NCBI RefSeq assembly: GCF_041381155.1
Contig: NC_091144.1
Coordinates: 12,967,544-13,031,543 of the forward strand
Length of the DNA stretch: 64,000 nucleotides
Direction of reading: 5' to 3'
Source of the DNA: Argopecten irradians
Lineage: Eukaryota > Mollusca > Bivalvia > Pectinida > Pectinidae
Shown here: piece after piece, positions 12,101 through 24,000 of the stretch
Numbering within the stretch: the first letter of the stretch is position 1
Layout of the letters: every line of letters starts with the position of its first letter
Translations under genes and position numbers: made by a program
Notes under the pieces: model-generated
Seen by the model: the letters and a program-made list of their open reading frames with translations, nothing else
Database searches by the model: none
What the model was told of the DNA's origin: nothing

Positions 12101-14475
12101 TAGACGTAAAATAATTAAATGATAAGTAAAGATGTTTGAGTATGATCATATGTTCTTTTTAGTGGAAATATACTGTACAGAAAGGTACACTTGAAATGAC
12201 TTACATATAAAATTATAAAACCAAGTGTTTTTCATTCTTTAAAAATAGATATTTCAATGAAACACGTTCGTTTACTTCAGAAGAATGAGGTGATGATGGT
12301 AAATTTTAACATCTAAAGCCCGACATTTTTATTTTTGTTTTGTTTTTGATATTCTGCTTAATGAAAATTTAAATTTTATTACTTACCAATTCCACAACAA
12401 AAATTTGATACTCAAGTTGCTGTCTCTGAAGAAAGGGGTGAAGATTATATAACAATATCCGGAGATGCTGTTTCCGGTTCCGGTACGGAATAACAATGGC
12501 GACCTTGTGACGAGGCTTACATGTTGATGGTTTATAGGCTCCTCCATCTTGTACAAAATAGAGTTTTCTCTTTAATGTTTTTTCATCGTATTCTGTTTTG
12601 TCGATATTGTATTTGCCCGCTGAAACAGTTGTAACCTAATGATACAAATCATTTTAAGATCTAACACTACATTTATCTAAATAAATTTCTTAAATCTTAC
12701 TGGGTTTTACAAACTGATTTTTAAACACAGGTTTAAGTGATCTTCTAATTCCAAAGAATAATGCCAATAAGTATTAAGCTTAATTGTAATAACATTTTCT
12801 ACCACAATAGGCGATGTTATTCTACTCTCAGGGTATCAGATAAACGATGCAGCTGTTGATAAACAATTTATTTATACCACATGTGGTATAAACTCTGTAC
12901 GCATTCTGATTGGTTGACACAGTGAACTTTGACCAAACAACTTATTTCTCAGTGCAATGTCGTCTTTTGTCAACGTCATCAATAAACGAGTGACGTCACG
13001 CTGGAATGTATGTTATGATCGCCATAAAATTGCTGTTGCAAAACGTACAGAATGCGTCGAGGTCGTTGCATGTGTTAAAAACGTGACGTTTTTATGTGAA
13101 GTAATAATCTGTGTAACTCGTTTTGACGGAAAAGTATTTTAATACTGGTGAGTTTGGTAGAGTAAGTTAGTCTGAAACGGACTTGAACTTGATAACAATG
13201 TCTTGGTAATTATTTGACGGGAAGTAAACGGACGGCTCTGCCGTGCGCACGTTTTTATAATCCGACAAGAGTGTTGTTATATCTTAAGTAACCTTGAAAA
13301 AAAATAACTTTGATAATACAACTATGTTAAATGAGAAATACTTCATCATAGATGTCTGTTTTTTATATGAATAGATTCTTTATCAAAATATGGCTTTTGA
13401 AAATTAATTAGTGCCCGTTTGCTGATGAATCACTACATCTTATTTGCATATCTTGGCAAACACACCTTACCTAATCCTTGTCGTATTTCTATCGGCTAAA
13501 AACGGATATCATTGTGGTAGAAACAGGTCACATGACTCATGGTTATTGGATATGGAATTTATTCCACACTCGTAAGTTATTTTTAAAAGTTACAAAAGAC
13601 ACTCGCTAAAGCTAGTGTCTTTTGTGACTTTTAAAAAAATAACAATAAATTCTATATCCAACATTCACTCGTTGTGTACCCTCTATATACACTATAAATA
13701 TTGAAATCAAAATGTTATACCAATAAACAACTAACAACAAAGTGTGGATAGAGGAAAGCTCGATATATAGAAACATCATAAGCGTCGATCTTACTATCCA
13801 TTTACACATTAGCATTAAAGTCCCATTATGTTTTAGGGATTAATTATCGTCATAGTATCAAACTTGGCTCAATGGTAGACTATATATCCTTATGAAAATA
13901 CCCGTTAGTATAGATGCCTAACGTATACACGAGGTATTTTTATGTACGAGATTCAATCCGTTCTAGTTTAAGAATTCTTTACCTATTGATTAACAACGTA
14001 ATTATCCTCATTAGAAAGAAACCAAATAAAGTACGTTTCATAAGGAATTCTAATGAAAATCTTTTTGTGAAAACATAATGGGATATTCAGATATTGACAC
14101 AAAATTAATATTTTGATAAACTTTACTCAGATACGGCGGGACCAGTGGACATTTTGGTATGCTGATGTTTGCCTTCATCGACTTTGCGAGGGAGTACACA
14201 TTCTCATCCTGTGATGAAGGTTGGCTGTGAAGAAGGGATGTTTTCGTATTTATACCAGACACAGCTCGGGGTTTTCCGCTCAATGCGTAGCGCCAATCCG
14301 TTCGATGTACGTTATTTTTCGCTTGTAATCTGTATGTATAGTATACACTGACAAACAGTAACAGGGTTAGTTGCACTACAGTAATAGCGAAAAACAGTTT
14401 CCGAGGTAACGACGATTCTCGAAAATTTCTGGAACAGCGTTGAAGAGTATTGACATAGAAGTCTTTCATATACAT
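8537..14475 (-). CDS. B4GALT: Beta-1,4-galactosyltransferase family enzyme with a long repeat-bearing C-terminal extension
   Basis: A type II Golgi enzyme expected to move galactose (or GalNAc, as in some invertebrate members) from the UDP sugar to terminal GlcNAc. Exons by GT/AG and phase: 14475-14127, 12619-12387, 11941-11757, 11132-11010, 10764-10666, and 10109 to a stop at 8537. Exon 1 encodes a short cytosolic end, one membrane segment (about residues 27-49) and stem, ending CPLVPPYL. Exon 2 has RHKVAIVIPYRNR. Exon 3 has FNRALCMNIGF and the metal-binding DVD in FHDVDMIPEND. Exon 4 has LPYVGLFGGV and GWGGEDDDLYRR. Exon 5 has the metal-site His (MLKHVADSN). Exon 6 completes the fold (RWKEDGLNTIKYESL, PLYTYVLANI) near residue 370. 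All catalytic motifs look intact. Unlike family members of about 350-400 residues, exon 6 continues through a ~270-residue polar linker into the 36-bp repeats, about 850 residues in all as assembled. A Met two codons into exon 1 could be the start instead. Confidence 0.88.
10505..10624. repeat. Long hairpin in galactosyltransferase intron 5
   Basis: The left arm (GCATTGATGTCATTATT through TTTCATCGAGGTATG) and the right arm (CATACTCCGATGAAAT through TAATATCAATGC) pair over about 40 bp around a ~36-bp loop, inside the intron between exons 5 and 6. It could be a tiny foldback element or a transcribed hairpin. It has no protein-coding role. Confidence 0.5.
12799..13686. mobile_element. Dispersed repeat copy 1: CTACCACAAT-ended element plus attached palindrome
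   Basis: A segment with inverted ends CTACCACAAT (12799) and ATTGTGGTAG (13511-13520) is followed at once by a ~150-bp palindrome (GGAATTTATTCCACACTCG, then inverted ATAAATTC and GGATATAG). The same two-part arrangement recurs at 36400-37237 with clear similarity throughout, so the composite moves or is copied as a unit. It sits in intron 1 of the galactosyltransferase. No transposase is visible, so it is non-autonomous. Confidence 0.65.
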
Positions 14476-15408
14476 CTCATCCGTACATTATTTCTTCACA
14501 TGAAACACAAGGGTCGAACCTGCAAAATATAATATTTAAACCAATGTTATCATTCGGTATATGTTCTCAAAGGTTTTATTTTATAATCCTTACAATATTA
14601 TAATATACCCAATGTGTAATAAACATCAACAATATCAATTTTTTACTAATTGATATGTATTCCCACATTTGCTACCAGGGCAATTCAGGATTAAAACATA
14701 TGATTATATTTGGCTTCTGTGAATATTGTTTCTCTCGCCACTTATTGTTAACTTTGAGTTATGGCACTCGTGTCCTTAAAAGCTTTCTCATGCATTTTGA
14801 TTGATTTTTTTTAAATATTAAAAAAAAAAGATATGTACCTCGTCTAAAGCAAATATCATTGACAACAACAGTACCAATTGTATTTGTAACAGAAATAGAT
14901 AAGACAACCGACTGTTCATAAAGACAGGCCTACCGATTGTCAATACTCTATTATAATTCGTCATTAAATATTGCGTAAATGAAATATTAAGTAAGTTCTG
15001 TTATTTTATCAATATGTCCAACTTGACGCATGCTTTGCCTTTCCCAATGATGATTTTGTCAAAGGGGAGTTGCAATATGGCATTTGATGTTGAAGTGTAT
15101 AGATTGCTGTGTCTTTAAAACAATAATATATATGTATACAGCAATATGTCGTGACAAATAAGCTATTTCTGGTAATCGGAGAATTTTCATTTTGTAATTA
15201 GTTGGCCCCGACTAGTAACCCGGTTTGGTCGCACAGTTATCCCCACATGTATTTCCCAAAGTACACGTACACCATATTGTAACCTGTCACTCTATATAAA
15301 CACATATTGATTATTTTGACTGTTTTTCTAAATAAAGATTGCACAATGTTTCTATCCTTTTTTCTACCGTTAACAGAGTTCAGTTAAAGGTAAATAATAT
15401 GAATACTG
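14476..15408. other. Upstream region of the galactosyltransferase, no gene seen
   Basis: AT-rich. It should contain the 5' UTR and promoter of the minus-strand gene that starts at 14475, but I could not identify a TATA box, initiator or 5' UTR splice site with confidence. Confidence 0.4.
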
Positions 15409-15733
15409 CAATCTAATTAAAATTAGACTTGTAATTCTGCTCCACTACGATACTCTACGTTACGCTCCAATACAAAATCTAACGATGCCCCGTTCGAGGT
15501 CACCTCAGCATGACCTCTGGCCTAGAATTGGAACATCTCGGGACGTACTATTAACCGTTTACACTTCCGAATGAATCAACCACACCGAAGATTCCGTAGG
15601 CGACACGCTGATTGGCTAACCATAGGGGTCATGCTGAGGTGACCCCGAACGGGGCATCGTTAGATCTTGTATTGGAGCGTAACGTAGAGTATCGTAGTGG
15701 AGCGGAATTACAAGTCTAATTTTAATTAGATTG
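15409..15733. mobile_element. Mutator-like foldback MITE with 10-bp target duplication
   Basis: Ends are CAATCTAATT and AATTAGATTG, the start of terminal inverted repeats of about 105 bp that include ACGATACTCTACGTTACGCTCCAA and the matching right arm. The 10-mer ATGAATACTG lies directly outside both ends (15399-15408 and 15734-15743). Long inverted repeats with a 9-10-bp duplication are typical of Mutator-like elements. There is no internal coding sequence. Arms match closely, so the insertion looks fairly young. Confidence 0.72.
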
Positions 15734-15954
15734 ATGAATACTGAGAACCGTCCGGAATACCATTGGTGTTTGCGTAGTACCACTTGAGTCCAGTTCCCAT
15801 TGACAACCCTTTGGTATCTGTACTATAGGTAGGCGTGCAGATTATAATTATAAACTCTTACTGTTTAACTAACAGCTACGATGTTTGAAAAGAAATGCTA
15901 AATATGCATAGGTCTGTAAACTAATACGCCACTTGTATTTACATCGGTTCAGAT

Positions 15955-16670
15955 TAATACGAAGACAAATATATGTATTATAACAAAATATGAAGACAAA
16001 TATCAGTATTCTAACAAATATGAAGACAAATATCTGTATTCGAACAAAATACGAAGACAATTATCTGTATTCTAACAAAATACGAAGACAAATATCTGTA
16101 TTCTAACAAAATACGAAGACAAATATCTGTATTCTAACAAAATACGAAGACAAATATCTGTATTATAAAAAATACGAAGACAAATATATGTATTCCAACA
16201 AAATATGAAGACAAATATCTGTATTCTAACAAAAGACGACGACAAATATCTGTATTCTAACAAAATACGAAGACAAATACCTGTATTCTAACAAAATACG
16301 AAGACAAATATCTGTATTCTAACAAAAGACGAAGACAAATATCTGTATTCTAATAAAAGACGAAGACAAATATCTGTATTCTAACAAAAGACGAAGACAA
16401 ATATCTGTATTCTAACAAAATACGAAGACAAATATCTGTATTATAAAAAATACGAAGACAAATATATGTATTCCAACAAAATATGAAGACAAATATCTGT
16501 AATCTAGCAAAATATGAAGACAAATATCTGTATTATAACAAAATACGAAGACAAATATCTGTGTTCTAATAAAAGACGAAGACAAATATCTGTATTCTAA
16601 CAAAAGACGAAGACAAATATCTGCATTCGAACAAAATATGAAGACAAATATCTGTATTCCAGCAAAATAG
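15955..16670 (+). repeat. 31-bp minisatellite, left arm
   Basis: About 23 units of 31 bp, consensus GACAAATATCTGTATTCTAA followed by CAAAATACGAA. Variants are mainly TACGAAG against GACGAAG, and TCTAAC against TATAAA. Open frames through it are a product of the repeat. Confidence 0.85.
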
Positions 16671-17094
16671 CATAGAAAGAAATCATATTAATCTTATATC
16701 CACTGAACGTTTTAAATCCGAAGTAATGAATACAGAGTTTTTACGACGGCAGAATTATCACGTGGGTTGTGGTGTGTGAAATACTATCCGCAGATTCTTT
16801 ATTTTTTGGTTGGATATTATTCCATCGTGCACCGCGAACTAACTATTATTAAAGGCACAGAGGTAAATAAACTATGTCGAACAGTAGACATGGACAATGT
16901 GGCGATGAATCATTAGAACAGTTAATCCTAAGGGAGAGAGACTAAAGAACCAAGCACAAGTATGATAGTGTTAATATGCTATAAATACTCCTCTTCAATG
17001 GGAATAACAGGGGAAATATCATCGAATAAATAATACTAAAGCATAATTAATTATTCAAAATATACATCGATTTTAGGATTTCCCCAAAGGGGCT

Positions 17095-18260
17095 GTTGTA
17101 TAGGCGGATAGGATTATATGTAATGGTTGACAAATCAAAACAAAATATAGCCCTTTGTAGATTACAACCTACGTTCACTACCTATCTTGGTAGCAGATAT
17201 TATGATTTATTATATGACTGGTGCTTTTGCTGTATTTTGATTGGTCAATACGTTTCTCAGAAGTATTCATCAACTGCGATATCAACCCCGAAATCGGCGG
17301 CAAAAAGCACGCGAGGTTACTGGACACAGTCCAGATACCTCTCGCGAGTCCAGTAACCTGTGTCAAAAATAGATCGAGGAAAACTCCCTTGAAATGTGAC
17401 GTCATAATCACTTTTGACGTCAAGTCGTACCCAAATATAGCGCAACAGTAGTTTCCCTCATTCAATGACGTCGGGATAATCTATTGTGACGTCAATATTA
17501 TAGTCGGCAACATATATGGCGGAAGGCAGCAAGTTTACTGCGATCAACGGTGACAACTGCAAACTTCAATTTATGGAAAACGTTCAAGAATGCCAGACGG
17601 GCTGCAGTTGATACAATATTCCAGTTCTACCAGTCTAAACCGTTAGCAAGAAGCATTTGGATATTTACCATATACTACATGTAATTGCTTTTGTAAACAG
17701 AAAGTTTGCAAATATCATCTTGTTTTTTTGTAGATTTTATAGTTTTTTGAAGAGCCGGGTTAATATCATGTAAGTTTCATATAATAAAACAGTTATCGAC
17801 CTATTTTCAGGTGGATACGGTGAGTTATCAACCCTCGAAAATGATATAACCCTCGGCCTCCGGCCTCGGGATATATCACTTACTCGGGTTGATAACTCAC
17901 CGTATCCACCTGAAAATAGGTCGATAATTGTATAATATCACATATTGATATATTGGCCCTATAGTTGTTGTGTATGTAAAGTTCATTATGTATTCAAAGT
18001 TCTTACAAAAGCAGGACGAAATGTGACATTATTTAGTTTAGTTGTCGTTGAACAAGAGGTAATAATATTACGTGTCGGTGTAAACAATGATAGATCAATG
18101 TCCAGGTCAGAAACTGCAATGGAAGAATCTCCGAGAAGATCGCCATAATCAAAATAATATCGATTATACTTTGATCAAATACAGACAGTTCTATATCACC
18201 AGACATAGTACAGTTAACAAATATACTTACGTTGATCCTCAGTAGTCATGTCACAAACTT
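17095..18260. repeat. Dispersed repeat, copy A, interrupted by a palindromic MITE
   Basis: Blocks near 17130-17215 (GCCCTTTGTAGATTACAACC), 17940-17995 (GGCCCTATAGTTGTTGTGTA) and 18195-18260 (ACAGTTAACAAATATACTTA) reappear in the same order, closer together, at 26318-26590. Between the first two blocks copy A carries extra DNA, including a hairpin near 17312-17362 (GGTTACTGGAC and its complement) and the palindrome at 17776-17942. No protein function was recognised. Confidence 0.5.
17776..17942. mobile_element. Near-perfect palindromic MITE with GGCC apex
   Basis: The arm TTATCGACCTATTTTCAGGT (17793 on) is matched by ACCTGAAAATAGGTCGATAA (up to about 17927), with GGATACGGTGAGTTATCAACC pairing inside. 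The apex is CTCGGCCTCCGGCCTCGG. It resembles the palindromes at 41083 and 46848 in size and plan. Non-coding. Confidence 0.7.
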
Positions 18261-18929
18261 GTCAACATGTTTCCAGCGATCTAGCTTTACTAGAAAGTGT
18301 CGAGCATACCTAACTCTTACACTGTTCACAGCTGATTTCTACCTGAAACCATTCCACGCGATGTTCAGTACTACCTCAGATGTTAATTCAAGCGTTATTG
18401 CCAGCCGTGTAGTGCCCATTATTAACATAGCGGGATTTAAACCTGCTAAAGCTATTCAGTTGTACAAGTAATTGTTGATTCAGCGCAAATCTTACCAAAA
18501 CAAAACAAAAATAAAAAAAAAACTAGGCCATTTCATTCCGTGGTGACTAGTACCAATGACTGTGTAATTACATGGTGTATCTGCCGTGGTTAAAGTACGA
18601 GTTGGGTCTTGTCACCTGTCTTTGTAATTCTATAGCTACTCGGCCATGAACCGGTTTGATTTTCCAATAGTATTATCATTTGTGTTATCGTGTTGACAAA
18701 ACGGCATGTATTGATAAATATCATCGCATAGTTTTAATTTGTTCGCTTGTTTTAAAACGTTATGTGTTGAACCATATTCAGAAACCGAGATGCTATATGG
18801 CTGTTCCGTTTATTGAACTTGGGGACGATAACACTAGCACAAGCTGGAAATTCAAAAGATATACATATATACTTTTGAATTTAAATGATCGTAATTGAAA
18901 CATAAGTAATAAACTGACATTGATATGAA

Positions 18930-19150
18930 TCCCATCCGTCAGAAAGATAAATTTTCATGGCACCCTAATTATATTATATATATAACGGGCGCAATTCTAT
19001 TTATCTTCCATCCGGATGAGCTTCATATCAATTGTATGTCCAATCTGGTAAATGGAAATCGGATTATCGGAGAAAAAAAACTTGATCGAACTCCGACCGG
19101 CTAGTTATAAAGCTTATAACCACTACGCCATCCGACCACTTAGCTTCTGG
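18930..19150 (-). mobile_element. tRNA-derived SINE
   Basis: On the minus strand, starting near 19145, there is an A-box-like TGGCGTAGTGG and about 40 bases on a B-box-like GGAGTTCGATC, the internal promoter layout of tRNA-derived SINEs. A T-rich stretch follows, then a body containing an inverted pair (ATCCGGATGGAAGATAAAT near 19010 and its counterpart near 18945). It lies in the core of the large inverted structure. A true tRNA gene is unlikely because no acceptor stem closes. Confidence 0.5.
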
Positions 19151-19917
19151 ACGTTCTATAGTTTAACATCCGATAGTGTCTGTTGTGTGTGAACCTACAT
19201 TACAGATAAAGCATATGGGATACCGTATGGTATCCGCGCGACTCTCATGAGTCATATTTTTAATGCTTAATGAAAGTATTAGAGCAAAACTGTCTATAAG
19301 GATAGACGCTACTATATTATTAAATAGAACACAGGTACAAAAACCATCATCGTTGGCCAATAGACCGCTATACGGTTCACATCCCACTGACAAAGATCAC
19401 AGCCACTGCGTACACCGATCCATATACCGCAAACAACTCCCGATTAAATTACATTGTATTCCGCATTCAGATTCATATACCATAAAATTTCACTATATTT
19501 TTGATGAAATATATTTGCTGTATTATATATATTTATTCGATGATATTTCCCCTGTTATTCCCGTTGAAGAGGAGTATTTATAGCATATTAACACTATCAT
19601 ACATGTGTTCGGTTCTTTAGTCCCTCTCCCTTAGGATTAACTGTTCTACTGATTCATCGCCACATTGTCCATGTCTACTGTTCGACATAGTTTATTTACC
19701 TCTGTGCCTTTAATAATAGTTAGTTCGCGGTGCACGATGTAATAATATCCAACCAAAAAATAAAAAATCTGCAGATAGTTTTTCACACACCACAACCAAC
19801 GTGATAATTCTGCCGTCGTGAAAACTCTGTATTCATCACTGGATATCATGCCATTGAAAAATTAAAATTTAAAACGTTCAGTGGATATAAGATTAATATG
19901 ATTTCTTTCTATGCTAT

Positions 19918-20358
19918 TTTGCTTGAATACAGATATTTGTCTTCGTCTTTTGTTAGAATACAGATATTTGTCTTCGTATTTTGTTAGAATACAGATATTT
20001 GTCTTCGTATTTTGTTAGAATACAGATATTTGTCTTCGTATTTTGTTAGAATACAAATATTTGTCTTCGTGTTTTGTTAGAATACAGATATTTGTCTTCG
20101 TATTTTGTTAGAATACAGATATTTGTCTTCGTATTTTGTTAGAATACAGATATTTGTCTTCATATTTTGTTAGAATACTGATATTTGTCTTCGTATTTTG
20201 TTAGAATACAGATAATTGTCTTCATAATTTGTTCGAATACAGATATTTGTCTTCGTCTTTTGTTAGAATACAGATATTTGTCTTCATATTTTGCTAGATT
20301 ACAGATATTTGTCTTCGTATTTTGTTAGAACACAGATATTTGTTAGAATACAGATATT
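19918..20358 (-). repeat. 31-bp minisatellite, right arm (inverted)
   Basis: About 14 units of the same 31-bp repeat as at 15955-16670, on the opposite strand (CAGATATTTGTCTTCGTATT and so on). The arrays differ in copy number while the unique arm sequence stays alike, as expected for independent expansion after the inversion formed. Confidence 0.85.
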
Positions 20359-20365
20359 TGTTACG

Positions 20366-20558
20366 CTTCAATACAAGTATTGAAGCGTAACGTAGAGTAT
20401 CGCAGTGGGAGCGGAATTACAAGTCTAATTTTAACTATTGAAGCGTAACGTAGAGTATCGTAGTGGGAGCGGAATTACAAGTCTTATTTTAAGTATTGAA
20501 GCGTAAAGTAGAGTATCGTAGTGGGAGCGGAATTACAAGTCTAATTTTGATTAGATTG
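20366..20558 (+). repeat. Three tandem copies of the Mutator-like MITE right end
   Basis: TATTGAAGCGTAACGTAGAG...GGAGCGGAATTACAAGTC is repeated three times at about 64-bp steps. The last copy ends in TTAGATTG like the right terminus of the element at 15409-15733. Terminus-only tandem copies suggest aberrant transposition or slippage at the border of the large inverted structure. Confidence 0.7.
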
Positions 20559-21061
20559 AAAATGTTCAGTGCAGAAGAATAATGAAAAACAGATAAAAAG
20601 CAAAAGCCTTAATAAAACAAATTCATGAATACGTTCAGTTCGAAATGCCAAAAAATGTATTCAAAACTGAAAACGAAATACTAAGATTTATAGTATTTGA
20701 AGTACATGTATAAATCATTGAAAATGAACAAACTCAGACTCTAAAAGAGCAATACATGTAGTGTCTGTATTAACAATGACTTTGGCATTGATTGGCGGAA
20801 ATCTTAGAGTAAAAATAAGAAAATACAAAATCGAACGGTATAGAAATGGAAAACTTTAAATAGGAGTCTAGTCATAAAAGAAGTAGAATATATCGCGAAC
20901 GAATCACAGTTACAAAAATCAGTAACAACATAGGACTGAAAGGTATATTTGGTGGTCAAACATATTAGACAGGAACATCAAGAACAGATTATCGAACTGC
21001 GTTAAATCTCAAATATGTTAAGGTCGAATCAACCATGTTCAAAACTGGAGAAATCCGGGTT
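20559..21061. other. Spacer, no feature seen
   Basis: AT-rich single-copy-looking DNA between the MITE-end copies and the 60-bp satellite. No gene or repeat structure recognised. Confidence 0.4.
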
Positions 21062-24000
21062 GCAGATGTTAACTGATGGTCTAAGGAGGAATAAAATGGT
21101 GTTCCATTGGGTCCTAGTCCCGACAATAATTGTATTGTATATCAGCATTAAGATTTTCAAGGTGTTAAATAACTTGGGCCACTAGTCCCGACAATGATGT
21201 TGAATATCAATGTTAAGATTTTCTTGGTGTACCATTGGGTTCTAGTCAATTATATTGTACACCGATGTTAAGTATTTCTTGGTGTTCCAGTGGGTCCTAG
21301 TCCTGACAATAACGGTGTTAGTATATCAATGTTAAGATAGCTTTGGTGTCCAATTGGGTCCTAATGAATGATATTGTATATCAGTGTTAAGATTGTATTG
21401 TTTTCCAGAGGGTCCTAGTCCTAAAAATGATATTTTATATCAATATTAAGTATGTATTTGTGTTCCAGTGGGTCCTAGTCCTGAAAATGATATTTTATAT
21501 CAATATTAAGTATGTATTTGTAATCCAGTGGGTCCTAGTCCTGACAACGATTTTGTACATCAGTGTTAAGTAAGTATTTGTGTTCCAGTGGGTCCTCGTT
21601 CTGAAAATGATGTTGTATATCAATATTAAGTATTTCTTTGTGTTCCAGTGGGTCCTCGTTCTGAAAATGATGTTGTATATCAGTGTTAAGTAAGTATTTG
21701 TGTTCCAGTGGGTCCTCGTTCTGTAAATGATGTTGTATATCAATATTAAGTATTTCTTTGTGTTCCAGTGGGTACTAGTCCTGACAATGATGTTGTATAT
21801 CAGTGTTAAGTATTTCTTAGTGTTCCAGTGGGCACTAGTCCTGACAATGATATTGTACATCAGTGTTAAGTATTTCTTAGTGTTCCAGTGGGCACTAGTC
21901 CTGACAATGATGTTGTTTATCAGTGTTAAGTATTTCTTAGTGTTCCAGTGGGCACTAGTCCTGACAATGATGTTGTATATCAATGTTAAGTATTTCTTAG
22001 TGTTCCAGTGGGTCCTAGTCCTGACAATGATGTTGTATATCAGTGTTAAGTATTTCTTAGTGTTCCAGTGGGCACTAGTCCTGACAATGATGTTGTATAT
22101 CAGTGTTAAGTATTTCTTAGTGTTCCAGTGGGTCCGAGTCCTGTCAATGATGTTGTACATCAATGTTAAGTATTTCTTAGTGTTCCAGTGGGCACTAGTC
22201 CTGACAATGATATTGTATATCAGTGTTAAATATTTCTTAGTGTTCCAGTGGGTCACTAGTCCTGACAATGATATTGTATATCAGTGTTAAGTATTTCTTA
22301 GTGTTCCAGTGGGTCCTAGTCCTGACAATGATATTGTATATCAGTGTTAAGTATTTCTTAGTGTTCCAGTGGGCACTAGTCCTGACAATGATGTTGTATA
22401 TCAGTGTTAAGTATTTCTTAGTGTTCCAGTGGGTCCTAGTCCTGACAATGATGTTGTATATCAGTGTTAAGTATTTCTTAGTGTTCCAGTGGGTCCTCGT
22501 CCTGACAATGATGTTGTATATCAGTGTTAAGTATTTCTTAGTGTTCCAGTGGGCACTAGTCCTGACAATGATATTTTATATCAGTGTTAAGTATTTTCTT
22601 AGTGTTTCAGTGGGCACTAGTCCTGAAACAATGATATTGTACATCAGTGTTAAGTATTTCTTTAGTGTTCCAGTGGGTCCGAGTCCTGACAATGATGTTG
22701 TATATCAGTGTTAAGTATTTCTTAGTGTTCCAGTGGGCACTAGTCCTGACAATGATGTTGTCATCAGTGTTAAGTATTTCTTAGTGTTCCAGTGGGTCCG
22801 AGTCCTGACAATGATGTTGTATATCAGTGTTAAGTATTTCTTTGTGTTCCAGTGGGTACTAGTCCTGACAATGATGTTGTATATCAGTGTTAAGTATTTC
22901 TTAGTGTTCCAGTGGGCACTAGTCCTGACAATGATATTGTATATCAGTGTTAAGTATTTCTTAGTGTTCCAGTGGGCACTAGTCCTGACAATGATGTTGT
23001 ATATCAGTGTTAAGTATTTCTTAGTGTTCCAGTGGGTCCTAGTCCTGACAATGATGTTGTATATCAGTGTTAAGTATTTCTTAGTGTTCCAGTGGGTCCT
23101 CGTCCTGACAATGATGTTGTATATCAGTGTTAAGTATTTCTTAGTGTTCCAGTGGGTCCGAGTCCTGACAATGATGTTGTATATTAGTGTTAAGTATTTC
23201 TTAGTGTTCCAGTGGGTCCTCGTCCTGACAATGATGTTGTATATCAGTGTTAAGTATTTCTTAGTGTTCCAGTGGGTCCTCGTCCTGACAATGATGTTGT
23301 ATATCAGTGTTAAGTATTTCTTAGTGTTCCAGTGGGTCCTCGTCCTGACAATGATGTTGTATATCAGTGTTAAGTATTTCTTGTGTTCCAGTGGGTCCTG
23401 TCCTGACAATGATGTTGTTATCAGTTAAGTATTTCTTAGTGTTCCAGTGGGACTAGTCCTGACAATGATGTTGTATATCAGTGTTAAGTATTTCTTAGTG
23501 TTCCAGTGGGCACTAGTCCTGACAATGATGTTGTATATCAGTGTTAAGTATTTCTTAGTGTTCCAGTGGGCACTAGTCCTGACAATGATGTTGTATATCA
23601 GTGTTTAAGTATTTCTTAGTGTTCCAGTGGGCACTAGTCCTGACAATGTAATCATGTTGTATTTCTTAGTGTTCCAGTGGGCCGTCCTGACAATGATGTT
23701 GTATATCAGTGTTAAGTATTTCTTAGTGTTCCAGTGGGCACTAGTCCTGACAATGATGTTGTATATCAGTGTTAAGTATTTCTTAGTGTTCCAGTGGGCA
23801 CTAGTCCTGACAATGATGTTGTATATCAGTGTTAAGTATTTCTTAGTGTTCCAGTGGGTCCGAGTCCTGACAATGATGTTGTATATCAGTGTTAAGTATT
23901 TCTTTGTGTTCCAGTGGGTACTAGTCCTGACAATGATGTTGTATATCAGTGTTAAGTATTTCTTAGTGTTCCAGTGGGTCCTCGTCCTGACAATGATGTT

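Larger units (their letters stand above)
15950..20360. mobile_element. Large inverted (foldback) structure with a mirrored minisatellite in each arm
   Basis: The left arm (about 15950-17032) and right arm (about 19532-20360) are inverted copies. Moving inward, each has an array of a 31-bp unit and then about 360 bp of unique sequence at roughly 90% identity (for example AAAGGCACAGAGGTAAATAA near 16855, with its complement near 19695). The arms enclose about 2.5 kb with no recognisable gene. Subterminal arrays in mirror orientation recall Foldback elements of flies and the TU elements of sea urchins. No transposase or target duplication was found, so an inverted segmental duplication is the alternative. 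Confidence 0.6.

Noticed and set aside
13865-13965. tRNA-like TTGGCTCAATGGTAGA with a later GAGATTCAATCC
   Set aside because: The boxes are too far apart for a tRNA and no acceptor stem is present; at best an old SINE scrap.
15955-16670. Regularly spaced repeats that might look like a CRISPR array
   Set aside because: Units are contiguous with no unique spacers, and the genome is eukaryotic.
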